NCBI RefSeq assembly: GCF_900215435.1
Contig: NZ_OCMY01000001.1
Span: forward strand, 1,922,001 to 1,986,000
DNA from: Candidatus Pantoea floridensis
Lineage (GTDB): Bacteria; Pseudomonadota; Gammaproteobacteria; Enterobacterales; Enterobacteriaceae
Direction of reading: 5' to 3'
DNA length: 64,000 nt
Positions 57,484 to 64,000 of the stretch are shown one piece after another; position 1 is the stretch's first letter, and every line of letters begins with the position of its first letter. The notes beneath the pieces were generated by a model, which ran no database searches, was not told the origin of the DNA, and was given only the letters and a program-made list of their open reading frames with translations. The translations under genes and the position numbers were made by a program.

Positions 57484-58407
57484 TTAGATATACAGTGAGG
57501 CTTCGCCCGGTGGACGGGTTTTAAAGCGGCGATGCAGCCACAGATATTGATCGGGAGCGCGCAGGATTTCTTTCTCAATCACTCTGTTCATATAAGCCGC
57601 TGCTGCTGCTTCATCTTCGTACGGATAATTCTCCAGCTCCGGCTGAATGATCAGCTGATAACCGCTTTTATCCGCATTACGAATCAGCACGATGGTCAGC
57701 ATGGCCGGCTTAGCCAGACGCGACAGCACAAAAGTGCCGTTGGTGGTGGCGGCTTGCTTAACGGCAAACAGCGGCGCAAACACGCTGCCCTTCGGGCCGT
57801 AATCTTGATCCGGCGCGAACCATACCGCTTCGCCCTGTTTCAGCGCATGCACCATGCCGCGCAAATCGCGACGATCAATCATCGCCTTATTAGAACGCAT
57901 ACGACCTTTGGTTTGCGCCCACTCCATCGCCTGATTGTTGTGCGGGCGATACATCGCCATCATCGGCTGGCACAGTCCGGTAATACGGCCGCCCAGCTCG
58001 AGTGACATAAAATGCACGCCGATCACCATCACACCGCGCTGGTGGCTCTGCGCATTCTGCAGGTTGGCGATGCCGTTCACCTGAAACAGGCGACGCACGC
58101 GCGCATCGGACCAGAACCAGGCGATGCCAGTTTCAGCTAGCGCCATGCCCAGCGATGCGAAGTTACCGGCAATCATCAACTCTTTATCTTCCTCATTAAT
58201 GTTCGGGAAGCAGAGTTCGATGTTGCGGCGGGTAATGCGCTCACGGCGCTTAAGGAAGTGTCGTGACAGTTTGCCGGCAGAAGCGCCAAGCCGTATCAAA
58301 GCAGGATAAGGAAGCTGCACCAGCAGCCATAACACACCCAGCCCAAACCAGGTCAACCAGTAGCGGGGATGGAGCAGTTTTGAGCGGAACTTACCAGTTT
58401 TCTTCAT
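57484..58407 (-). CDS. lpxP: LpxP-type lipid A acyltransferase
   Basis: Inner-membrane acyl-ACP-dependent transferase acylating Kdo2-lipid IVA. It is 307 aa with a start close to E. coli LpxP (LLHPRYWLTWFGLGVLWL), the catalytic H-x4-E motif HFMSLE in VMVIGVHFMSLELGG, and the end LHRRFKTRPPGEASLYI. Residues such as FMSLELGG, PMMAMYRPHNNQ and ATTNGTFVLSRL fit LpxP (cold-induced palmitoleoyltransferase) better than LpxL. If so it alters lipid A in the cold. Monocistronic. Confidence 0.85.
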   Translation of the reverse strand: MKKTGKFRSKLLHPRYWLTWFGLGVLWLLVQLPYPALIRLGASAGKLSRHFLKRRERITRRNIELCFPNINEEDKELMIAGNFASLGMALAETGIAWFWSDARVRRLFQVNGIANLQNAQSHQRGVMVIGVHFMSLELGGRITGLCQPMMAMYRPHNNQAMEWAQTKGRMRSNKAMIDRRDLRGMVHALKQGEAVWFAPDQDYGPKGSVFAPLFAVKQAATTNGTFVLSRLAKPAMLTIVLIRNADKSGYQLIIQPELENYPYEDEAAAAAYMNRVIEKEILRAPDQYLWLHRRFKTRPPGEASLYI

Positions 58408-59307
58408 GGCGCCTTCAGTAAAAAGTGAATGTATCGCGCAAGAAGCATTTCCCTGGAATCCTGATGCGGTACAACTGTATTGAATACGACCAGCACTTTA
58501 GCAAATAGTGCCTTCAAAGTTATGTAAACTCTGCAATCTTTAGGATTGAGAGGTTTCATTGAATGAGGGCTTAAGTTTAGCGTGCAAGGTTGTTAGGTAG
58601 GCTAATCTGTTTGCTAAACAATGAATTAGGCTGATGCATTGATGCTTTTCTATCCGTTTCCCGCCGCATTTTCAGTCAGAAAATGACATGGATGCACATA
58701 CACGCTTTCACATTCTTTACATTGAAAAAATCACAATATCGTCTAAAGCGCTGATGCGATGCCATGACGAAAGGCCGTCGGCAACCTGTGAAGGGTATGA
58801 TTTGTGATCTTCATCACAATTTACAGTGTAGTGCAGTAAGCCGTATTCGTATAGCGATCAATAACCGCTCTGGTTTCTCCTGGCGCTGATTTATTTCACC
58901 ATCGGTTGCTGATGAAATTAAGCGGCGCGAGAAAATAGCATGGGCAGCTATATTAATATAGGCATGCATTACCTGTTTTTATTTTCCCATACAAACGTGT
59001 TGCCACCGTATGGATATTAAAATGAAAAGTAAGCGATGAGAGTTTTAGGGCGGAAATAATGGCTATATTGATCTAACCTACCAATATTTAAGACATTTCT
59101 TGCGTTGTGGGTTAATAGTGAGTTTTATTGCGCTAGAACATAAAATTGCCGCGTTAAAAACAGCAGAATGCGCTCCCTCTTTAAGACGTGTCCTGGCATT
59201 ACTTATTCATGATGTCCGCTATTGTTAGCGCATATCATCACGCATGGTTGAAAACCATTAAATTAGCGTGCCTGGAAATTGATTGATTATTTGGCAAGGA
59301 ATTTAAA
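58408..59307. other. Gene-free 900-bp stretch upstream of the orphan pilin
   Basis: No supported gene on either strand. The left end is the lpxP promoter region. The right half is AT-rich and leads into the pilin gene, with AAGGAA as ribosome-binding site at 59297-59302. A perfect CRP site at 58803-58818 is listed separately. The length is unusual for this window and suggests complex regulation, an untranslated leader, or decayed sequence. Confidence 0.6.
58803..58818. promoter_or_regulatory. CRP site
   Basis: TGTGA-TCTTCA-TCACA, matching all ten conserved positions of the cAMP-CRP consensus, with flanking TT/AA. A GTATTCGTATAGCG segment about 30-45 bp to the right could provide a -10 element for rightward transcription. 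It lies 490 bp from the pilin ATG and about 395 bp from lpxP; the pilin is the more natural target. Confidence 0.75.
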
Positions 59308-59778
59308 ATGAAAATTAATGTGATTAAATCGGTGGCAATGATGGCGTTATTTACTTTTTCTTCTTCATTAATGGCAGCGATTGATAGCGGACGCGTCACT
59401 ATTCGTGGCCAGATTGTTAAGGGCGATGAGCCCTGCAAAATCGTTCACCAGAACAGCGACCAGGCGATTGAGCTTTCCAATGCGAAGGCCATCAAGTTTT
59501 CCCTCAAGATAAATCAGTGCGCGCATGAAACCCTGGAAAACATCACGGCGACCTTTACCGGCCCTGAGACCGAAGAGAGTTTACTGGCGCTCTCTGACGA
59601 TGCTGCAGTGATGCTGCAACACAGCAACGGTAAAGTGATTAAAATGCGTAACACGCCGGAACCGCAGCTGGTATTAAGCAAAAACAATACGCTGGATTTT
59701 ACCGCGACGCTGAAAGGGATGAATAACACGAAGATTTCTGGTTCTGCTATGAGTCAGTTAACGTTGGCCTATGAATAA
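59308..59778 (+). CDS. Type 1-like fimbrial subunit (orphan pilin)
   Basis: 156 aa with signal peptide MKINVIKSVAMMALFTFSSSLMA and mature AIDSGRVTIRGQIVKGDEPC. The two cysteines (DEPCKIV and INQCAHE) are placed for the pilin disulfide, and the C-terminus GSAMSQLTLAYE has the alternating hydrophobic pattern ending in aromatic-acidic residues that binds chaperone. It is on the opposite strand from the fimbrial operon and convergent with the adhesin gene. It could be the major or an alternative subunit of that fimbria, or a remnant of another. Confidence 0.82.
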   Translation: MKINVIKSVAMMALFTFSSSLMAAIDSGRVTIRGQIVKGDEPCKIVHQNSDQAIELSNAKAIKFSLKINQCAHETLENITATFTGPETEESLLALSDDAAVMLQHSNGKVIKMRNTPEPQLVLSKNNTLDFTATLKGMNNTKISGSAMSQLTLAYE

Positions 59779-59924
59779 CCTAATACCCCGTATTTCCAGG
59801 AAGTCCATGTTTATAGCGTTGTGGGGTAAATAGAAGCAAATGCTGCATAAGGTGAGAATTAGTATCGACGTGATTGATACTGCACTATCCTTACAATATA
59901 CATTTAACAGGCCTGTGTAATAAT

Positions 59925-59967
59925 GAAAAAAGGCTATCACGACGGGCTGTTTTTCCCGGTGATAACC
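59925..59967 (-). terminator. Terminator of the fimbrial operon
   Basis: On the minus strand GGTTATCAC and GTGATAGCC pair with one mismatch, enclosing CCC/GGG, and are followed by six T residues; it lies about 47 bp after the adhesin stop. No further structure in 59779-60013. Confidence 0.75.
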
Positions 59968-60013
59968 TTAATGCTATTTTCGCTATGAATATAACTAAGA
60001 ATGTGAAATGAAA

Positions 60014-60832
60014 TTAATCCATGCTTATGATAAATATGCCGGAACCATGAAATGCACCTTCTTCCAATTCACCATTTTTAATTAATTCAGAAGTAATCTG
60101 TATTGCAGCTGGAATGTTCTTTTTGATGTTTATCTTTAATCCTGCGTCACTTCGCACATCGTTGATGTAGATAGCTGACTCCAGGGACTTATCTGATTTC
60201 AATGTGATGTTTTTACTTCCGGCTTCGCCATAAGCCTTTAAAAATAGAGTGGCGTCGTTATTACATGAAATATCAAACTTTGTATTAGCTTTGTGACCAT
60301 TAACTTCGTTAGTTGTCATCTCACCATGTTCAAGATTGGCGTTGCCTTGAATTTCACAGGTTAAGGTGTCCGGTGGTGAAGTTGCACACTTTACCCCTTC
60401 AACGGGGCTAAATAGTGTGCCTTGGGTATATAATGCTAAACTAAAACATTTTGTCGTTGGGTCTTCATTAGCCAATATTACAAAAATTAACTCCAGAGGG
60501 ATAGAGAATCTTTGTTTGAATCTGGTACCTAATTCCCCGATGGTTTTTATATTATTAACTCCACCTATAAACAGCGAACTACTAACATTAGCGTATTGTT
60601 TAGTTACTAAATCATAGAAAACTACCCTAAGCTCACAATCAGTAGAGGACGGAACTCCAAAACAAGGATTAGGTAAGTTGTCGTTTTCATCCCAACTATC
60701 AATATATCCCCTAAGGTTGTATATACCGCCAGCCCTCTTTATATCAGCGACATGCGTTACGATAACTGCTTGAGAATTTAATGATAAAAAAAGCATTAAA
60801 AACATCAATGAAAGTTTAATAAATATTTTCAT
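60014..60832 (-). CDS. Putative fimbrial tip adhesin
   Basis: 272 aa with signal peptide MKIFIKLSLMFLMLFLSLNSQA. The N-terminal half (VIVTHVADIKRAGGIYNLRGYIDSW to about residue 150) is the presumed receptor-binding domain with several cysteines. The C-terminal half, from LTCEIQGNANLEHGEMTTNEVNGH, is pilin-like (two cysteines, end AFHGSGIFIISMD), as in two-domain adhesins. Length and last-gene position match MR/P-type MrpH (about 275 aa). The DNA is clearly more AT-rich than neighbouring genes. Receptor unknown. Confidence 0.75.
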   Translation of the reverse strand: MKIFIKLSLMFLMLFLSLNSQAVIVTHVADIKRAGGIYNLRGYIDSWDENDNLPNPCFGVPSSTDCELRVVFYDLVTKQYANVSSSLFIGGVNNIKTIGELGTRFKQRFSIPLELIFVILANEDPTTKCFSLALYTQGTLFSPVEGVKCATSPPDTLTCEIQGNANLEHGEMTTNEVNGHKANTKFDISCNNDATLFLKAYGEAGSKNITLKSDKSLESAIYINDVRSDAGLKINIKKNIPAAIQITSELIKNGELEEGAFHGSGIFIISMD

Positions 60833-60879
60833 AAAAATCTCTAATTTTTATTTACTTAGGGTTGTTATAATATATTCTG

Positions 60880-61413
60880 TTATTGATACTCTATTCGAAA
60901 TAGTATGTTCACCACTATTGCCCCTGGCCTAATCGTTTGTTGAGCTATTGCCGCCTTGCTTGCGGAAATAAACACATGAAAATTAAAACTATTCTCATCC
61001 GGTCGTAAGTCGATAAACTCGCCTGTACTCTCAATCGGAATAAAAACATGTTCTGATGTTTCCAACCCTAATGCCACGCCCTGGGCGCTGTTGTCATTAG
61101 GGGCCAGTGCGAAAAATCCCGGCTGCGAAGAATCTTCTGTACCGCTAAAGCGAAACCTTACCGCTTTACCTAGCGAAAGATCGCAATTGAGTAAATGTAC
61201 GGCAAAGGGGGTGGCTGGCGAACGTTGATAGCTGTAGAGGTATTTAACGATAACTGAACCTACATCAATCTCAATTTCCTTGTCTTTTGGATCCAGCACG
61301 CACGGCGTCTCTACAAGGGTGCCACTAAAATTCACATCAGTATCGGCGACTGCAAACCTCGCTGCTGTTAACAGCATCAAACAAAAAATAATAGCGGTTG
61401 CGGTTTTCATCAT
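60880..61413 (-). CDS. Minor fimbrial subunit
   Basis: 177 aa, signal peptide MMKTATAIIFCLMLLTAARFAVA. Disulfide cysteines are at ETPCVLDPKD and VHLLNCDLS, with the usual pilin fold and the end GAIVVNILFRIEYQ. Its ATG overlaps the preceding gene stop as TAATG, so the two are coupled. Being next to the adhesin, it may be the adaptor that joins adhesin to the fibre (PapF-like), by analogy only. Confidence 0.82.
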   Translation of the reverse strand: MMKTATAIIFCLMLLTAARFAVADTDVNFSGTLVETPCVLDPKDKEIEIDVGSVIVKYLYSYQRSPATPFAVHLLNCDLSLGKAVRFRFSGTEDSSQPGFFALAPNDNSAQGVALGLETSEHVFIPIESTGEFIDLRPDENSFNFHVFISASKAAIAQQTIRPGAIVVNILFRIEYQ

Positions 61414-61892
61414 TACTCCAGAACAATCTGCAATGTCACCTTACTATGGAAATCTCCGCCGTTAAGCTGACTGCCCACGCCTTTAACCGGTACGGCTGCA
61501 AACTCAAGTAACCGATCGTTATCCAGCGGCAGAGTTTCATTAATAAGGATGGGTTTATCATTCTTTAACAGCCGGATACCCAGATCGTCGATGTTAGTCA
61601 TAATGGCGCTTGGGTCGAAATCAGTTGGATTCCCCAAAAACTTCAAATGCAAAAGTTTACCCGGTGGATCGGTACAAATAATTTCCAGCGCTAATTTTTG
61701 TCGATAATTTACGCCATCCACCAAATTAACGCCCACGGCATCACCAAAGCTAACATCTACCGGCTTTTCGTTATTAATTTTGCAGCTCAGTGCCAGCAGC
61801 GTACCTTTCATATTCATCGGGACTGCTGCCTGGATGCGAAGAGGTAAGGCGAGGAGGATTAATACCCATAGCAAAATACGTCGGTTCATCAT
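61413..61892 (-). CDS. Minor fimbrial subunit
   Basis: 159 aa. Signal peptide MMNRRILLWVLILLALPLRIQA, first cysteine in ALSCKINNEKPVDVSFGD, second in LEIICTDPP, C-terminal strand FHSKVTLQIVLE. The CKINN...FGD...DGVNY pattern is shared with the next two subunits, so these three arose by duplication. TAATG overlaps couple it to both neighbours. Confidence 0.83.
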   Translation of the reverse strand: MMNRRILLWVLILLALPLRIQAAVPMNMKGTLLALSCKINNEKPVDVSFGDAVGVNLVDGVNYRQKLALEIICTDPPGKLLHLKFLGNPTDFDPSAIMTNIDDLGIRLLKNDKPILINETLPLDNDRLLEFAAVPVKGVGSQLNGGDFHSKVTLQIVLE

Positions 61893-62389
61893 TACTCCGG
61901 CTCCAACGTTAAGGTGGCCGTTGCTTCGAATTTACCGCCTATTAATGTGGCTTTCGGTGCTTTTACCGGTGCGACTGCCAGGGTAATGGAGTCCGAAGGC
62001 TTATAATAATAGGGTTTATTCAGCTCCATCGGCTTGACGCCCGAGCCAGGGCTCTCTTCATACATAAAGCGGATGCCCAGGTTTTCAATATTGGTTTTAA
62101 CCGCAGTATTTTCAAAGCTTGATTCCATACCCTTAACGGTGAACTTTAAGCGTCCGGTATATTGCGTGCCGCAATCAATTTGCAAATGCATATTTTGCGC
62201 GTAACGCGTTCCATCTAACGCTTCTGCGACCACTTCATCACCGAAGTTGATATCTCGCTTTTCGGCGTCACCGATTTTGCAGTCGAGATTAATTAAGGTG
62301 CCGCGTAATGTCAGCTCGGTATTGGACCAAACCGGATTTGAAACCAACAGGCTAAGGGCGAGAATGAAAGACAAGTGCCGTATCTGCAT
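61892..62389 (-). CDS. Minor fimbrial subunit
   Basis: 165 aa. Signal peptide MQIRHLSFILALSLLVSNPVWS, cysteines in LDCKIGDAEKRDINFGDEV and LQIDCGTQ, C-terminal strand FEATATLTLEPE. Paralogue of its neighbours, in the Pap/MR-P minor-subunit group. Coupled to the next gene by TAATG and 9 bp from the preceding one. Confidence 0.83.
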   Translation of the reverse strand: MQIRHLSFILALSLLVSNPVWSNTELTLRGTLINLDCKIGDAEKRDINFGDEVVAEALDGTRYAQNMHLQIDCGTQYTGRLKFTVKGMESSFENTAVKTNIENLGIRFMYEESPGSGVKPMELNKPYYYKPSDSITLAVAPVKAPKATLIGGKFEATATLTLEPE

Positions 62390-62398
62390 GATATTTCC

Positions 62399-62896
62399 TT
62401 ATTGAATACCTAGCACCAGGGTGATGTTGACCTTAAATTCCCCGGTCGTGGGCATACTTTTCGGGTCTCTTACCGGCGCCGCTTTCAGCTCAATTGGCAT
62501 GCGCCAATTAATATTGTTCGGTTTGTTAAGTGGCACGACTGTGCCATTGCGCGTAAACCGAAGGGCTAATTCACTTTTATTGCTGGCAGCGGCGTTATCA
62601 TCAAAACCCGATGCCGTACCTTTAATGGTTAAAGTAAGGTCACCGGTAAATTTGTTTTCGCAGGTAATCTCTGTGGGTACATCGCGTTCATAGTGCACAC
62701 CATCAATGGATTGAATGACAACCTCGCCAAACTCAACAACTTTGGTCTGGTCGTTATTGATTTTGCAGGGCATCGCAATGATCGTTCCCGAGACGTTAAT
62801 TGGCAAAGAAGGCAAAGAGTCGGCGCCAGTTGCTGCCTTTGAACCTAACAGGGCGACTGCGAGCAGAGCCATCCACCCTTTCACCACGCTACTCAC
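62399..62896 (-). CDS. Fimbrial subunit
   Basis: 165 aa from a GTG at 62896 (signal peptide MSSVVKGWMALLAVALLGSKAATG). Cysteines in IAMPCKINNDQTKVVEFGEVV and PTEITCENK, C-terminal strand GEFKVNITLVLGIQ. It overlaps the chaperone gene by eight bases. First of the subunit genes after the chaperone. Confidence 0.82.
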   Translation of the reverse strand: MSSVVKGWMALLAVALLGSKAATGADSLPSLPINVSGTIIAMPCKINNDQTKVVEFGEVVIQSIDGVHYERDVPTEITCENKFTGDLTLTIKGTASGFDDNAAASNKSELALRFTRNGTVVPLNKPNNINWRMPIELKAAPVRDPKSMPTTGEFKVNITLVLGIQ

Positions 62897-63638
62897 TTTT
62901 ATCCACGCTGCATTTTCCTGCGACGCAGTTGAAGGTCAACGTTGGACGGCCGCCGTAGTCGTTGATGTAGACCAGCACCGGATGCGCACCTAACGCGGCC
63001 GCGCTAACGCCCAGCGTGGCGCTGCCTTTCGGTTCCAGCATCAGCGGCTTAAAATCGTTATCACTCTTCACGGCGTCTTTACTGCGGGCGGCGCCGACCA
63101 GCGTGACGTAATAAGGTGTGGGATTCGTCACCGTGTAGCCATTGCCTTGCTGGCTCAGCGTCAGCTGGGTTTGCCACGGCGTGGCCGACTCGCTGGTAAC
63201 GATGATGGATGCCGGACGATAAAACAGCTTGATGCGGGTTTGCAGCGCAATCTGCAGCACGTTCTGTTTTTCGCTGCGCGGTGGAATCTCACGCAGGTTG
63301 AAGTAGAACAGGCTTTCACGATCCTGCGGCAACAGCGTTTTTGTCACCGGCAGCGCCTGGATTTTGATGGCGCCTTTCTGGCCCGGTTCCACACGCTGTA
63401 CCGGCGGCAGTACCAGCAGCGGCGAGTTCACTTTTTTGCCCTGCGCATCTTCCAGCCAACTCTGCGCCAGATAAGGCAGACTTTTATTTTCGTTGCTAAT
63501 GCTCAGGCTGATCGAGCGTTCGCTGCCGTTATAAATAACGCGGGTGCGGTCCATGGCGATGGCGGCCAGCGCCTGATGGGTGATAAGCGTGCCGATCAGC
63601 AGCGAGGCCCAGGCAATAAAACGGCGGTTAACAAGCAT
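62889..63638 (-). CDS. Periplasmic fimbrial chaperone (PapD-like)
   Basis: 249 aa from the ATG at 63638; signal peptide MLVNRRFIAWASLLIGTLITHQALA. Mature AIAMDRTRVIYNGSERSISLSISN is the PapD-family start, with ESLFYFNLREIPP and KLFYRP typical of the family; subunits are held by donor-strand complementation. Two cysteines lie near the C-terminus (NCVAGKC), as in PapD. A GTG at 63671 would add 11 residues before the signal and is not preferred. Confidence 0.9.
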   Translation of the reverse strand: MLVNRRFIAWASLLIGTLITHQALAAIAMDRTRVIYNGSERSISLSISNENKSLPYLAQSWLEDAQGKKVNSPLLVLPPVQRVEPGQKGAIKIQALPVTKTLLPQDRESLFYFNLREIPPRSEKQNVLQIALQTRIKLFYRPASIIVTSESATPWQTQLTLSQQGNGYTVTNPTPYYVTLVGAARSKDAVKSDNDFKPLMLEPKGSATLGVSAAALGAHPVLVYINDYGGRPTLTFNCVAGKCSVDKSE

Positions 63639-63688
63639 AGTTTCTATCTCATTCAGAAGAGTTAATGACACATTTGCGTCATCGGGTG

Positions 63689-64000
63689 TTAATCATTGCT
63701 GTCGATACACGGCAGCAGTAAGTGGTTTTCACCGGTCGGATCTTCAGGCAGTACCTCTGGCAGCGTAATGGTGCATTGCGTTGCGCCGCTCCAGCGTACG
63801 GCCATCTTCACGCCAGGATTAACGCCGCTCAGCCATACGGTGCCGCTATCGCTGACGATGCCGGTTTCGCGCCCGTTAGTGAGGACACTGGCGCCAAACG
63901 GCGGGAAACTGCCGTCTGCGCGACGAATCACCGCCATCAGTTTTTGCCCGGTGATTACGCCAAATTTGCGGTAACCAATGGCGCCTTCGGTGAGCGTAAA
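63689..64000 (-). CDS. Outer-membrane fimbrial usher, C-terminal end (partial)
   Basis: About 103 C-terminal codons before the window edge, in frame from LTEGAIGYRKFGVITGQKLMAV. The C-terminal domain pattern is visible: DGSFPPFGASVL, GRETGIVSDSGTVWLSG, VRWSGATQCTITLP, ending LLPCIDSND; the usher-type cysteine pair (QC and PC) is present. The start and pore lie beyond base 64000. It is upstream of the chaperone gene by 50 bp, giving usher-chaperone-subunits-adhesin. Confidence 0.87.
   Translation of the reverse strand, partial: FTLTEGAIGYRKFGVITGQKLMAVIRRADGSFPPFGASVLTNGRETGIVSDSGTVWLSGVNPGVKMAVRWSGATQCTITLPEVLPEDPTGENHLLLPCIDSND

Overview
The window is an Enterobacterales chromosome segment. 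Almost every core protein matches the Escherichia coli orthologue in length and sequence. The gene content, the 16S sequence and a REP-like GGTGCGCA/TGCGCACC hairpin family point to Erwiniaceae, most likely Pantoea; the genus is an inference. It holds one complete rRNA operon, two regulatory RNAs, about 50 protein genes, an ERIC-like element, a 105-bp tandem repeat, a truncated gene, and the start of a fimbrial locus cut off by the right edge.

Layout. 1-14.5 kb: viaA (partial) and ravA, kup, qseBC divergent from ygiW, the ribose operon rbsDACBKR with two RbsR operators, and hsrA. 14.5-20.1 kb: an rRNA operon with P1/P2 promoters, 16S, tRNA-Glu(UUC), 23S, 5S and terminator. 20.1-39.7 kb: mobAB, yihD-srkA-dsbA, polA, spf (Spot 42), engB, csrC, yihI, a 58-codon small membrane protein, hemN, glnA-glnL-glnG with NtrC/sigma-54 control, typA, and yihX-yihY-dtd-fabY. 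39.7-53.2 kb: three 105-bp repeats, then yicH, xanP, an oxidoreductase/MarR pair, recG-trmH-spoT-rpoZ-gmk, ligB and yicG. 53.2-64 kb is accessory: a LuxR-type regulator with a degenerate receiver domain, a truncated polysaccharide flippase, an orphan 88-aa protein, a SRPBCC protein, a D-serine dehydratase-like enzyme, lpxP, a 900-bp gene-free stretch with a perfect CRP site, an orphan pilin, and a Pap/MR-P-type chaperone-usher operon (usher, chaperone, four pilins, tip adhesin).

From remembered E. coli gene order the window joins three blocks. The left rRNA flank (ravA-kup-rbs-hsrA) is the rrnC flank, the right flank (mobB onward) is the rrnA flank, and the block from yicH to yicG is the gmk-spoT-recG region. 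The two junctions sit at the rRNA operon and at the 105-bp tandem repeats, both plausible recombination substrates. The qseBC-ygiW unit is inserted between kup and rbs, while yieP, yihF, yihG and gltS are absent from their E. coli positions.

The clearest regulatory circuits are ribose uptake under RbsR (and probably CRP), nitrogen assimilation under NtrBC with sigma-54, carbon regulation through Spot 42 and CsrC, and stringent-response genes (spoT, rpoZ) in one operon with gmk. I found no CRISPR array, prophage, transposase or recognisable new defence system. The least explained parts are the 105-bp repeats at a synteny junction, the ERIC-like element in the glnA 3' UTR, the regulator and flippase remnant at 53.5-55 kb, and the fimbrial region.
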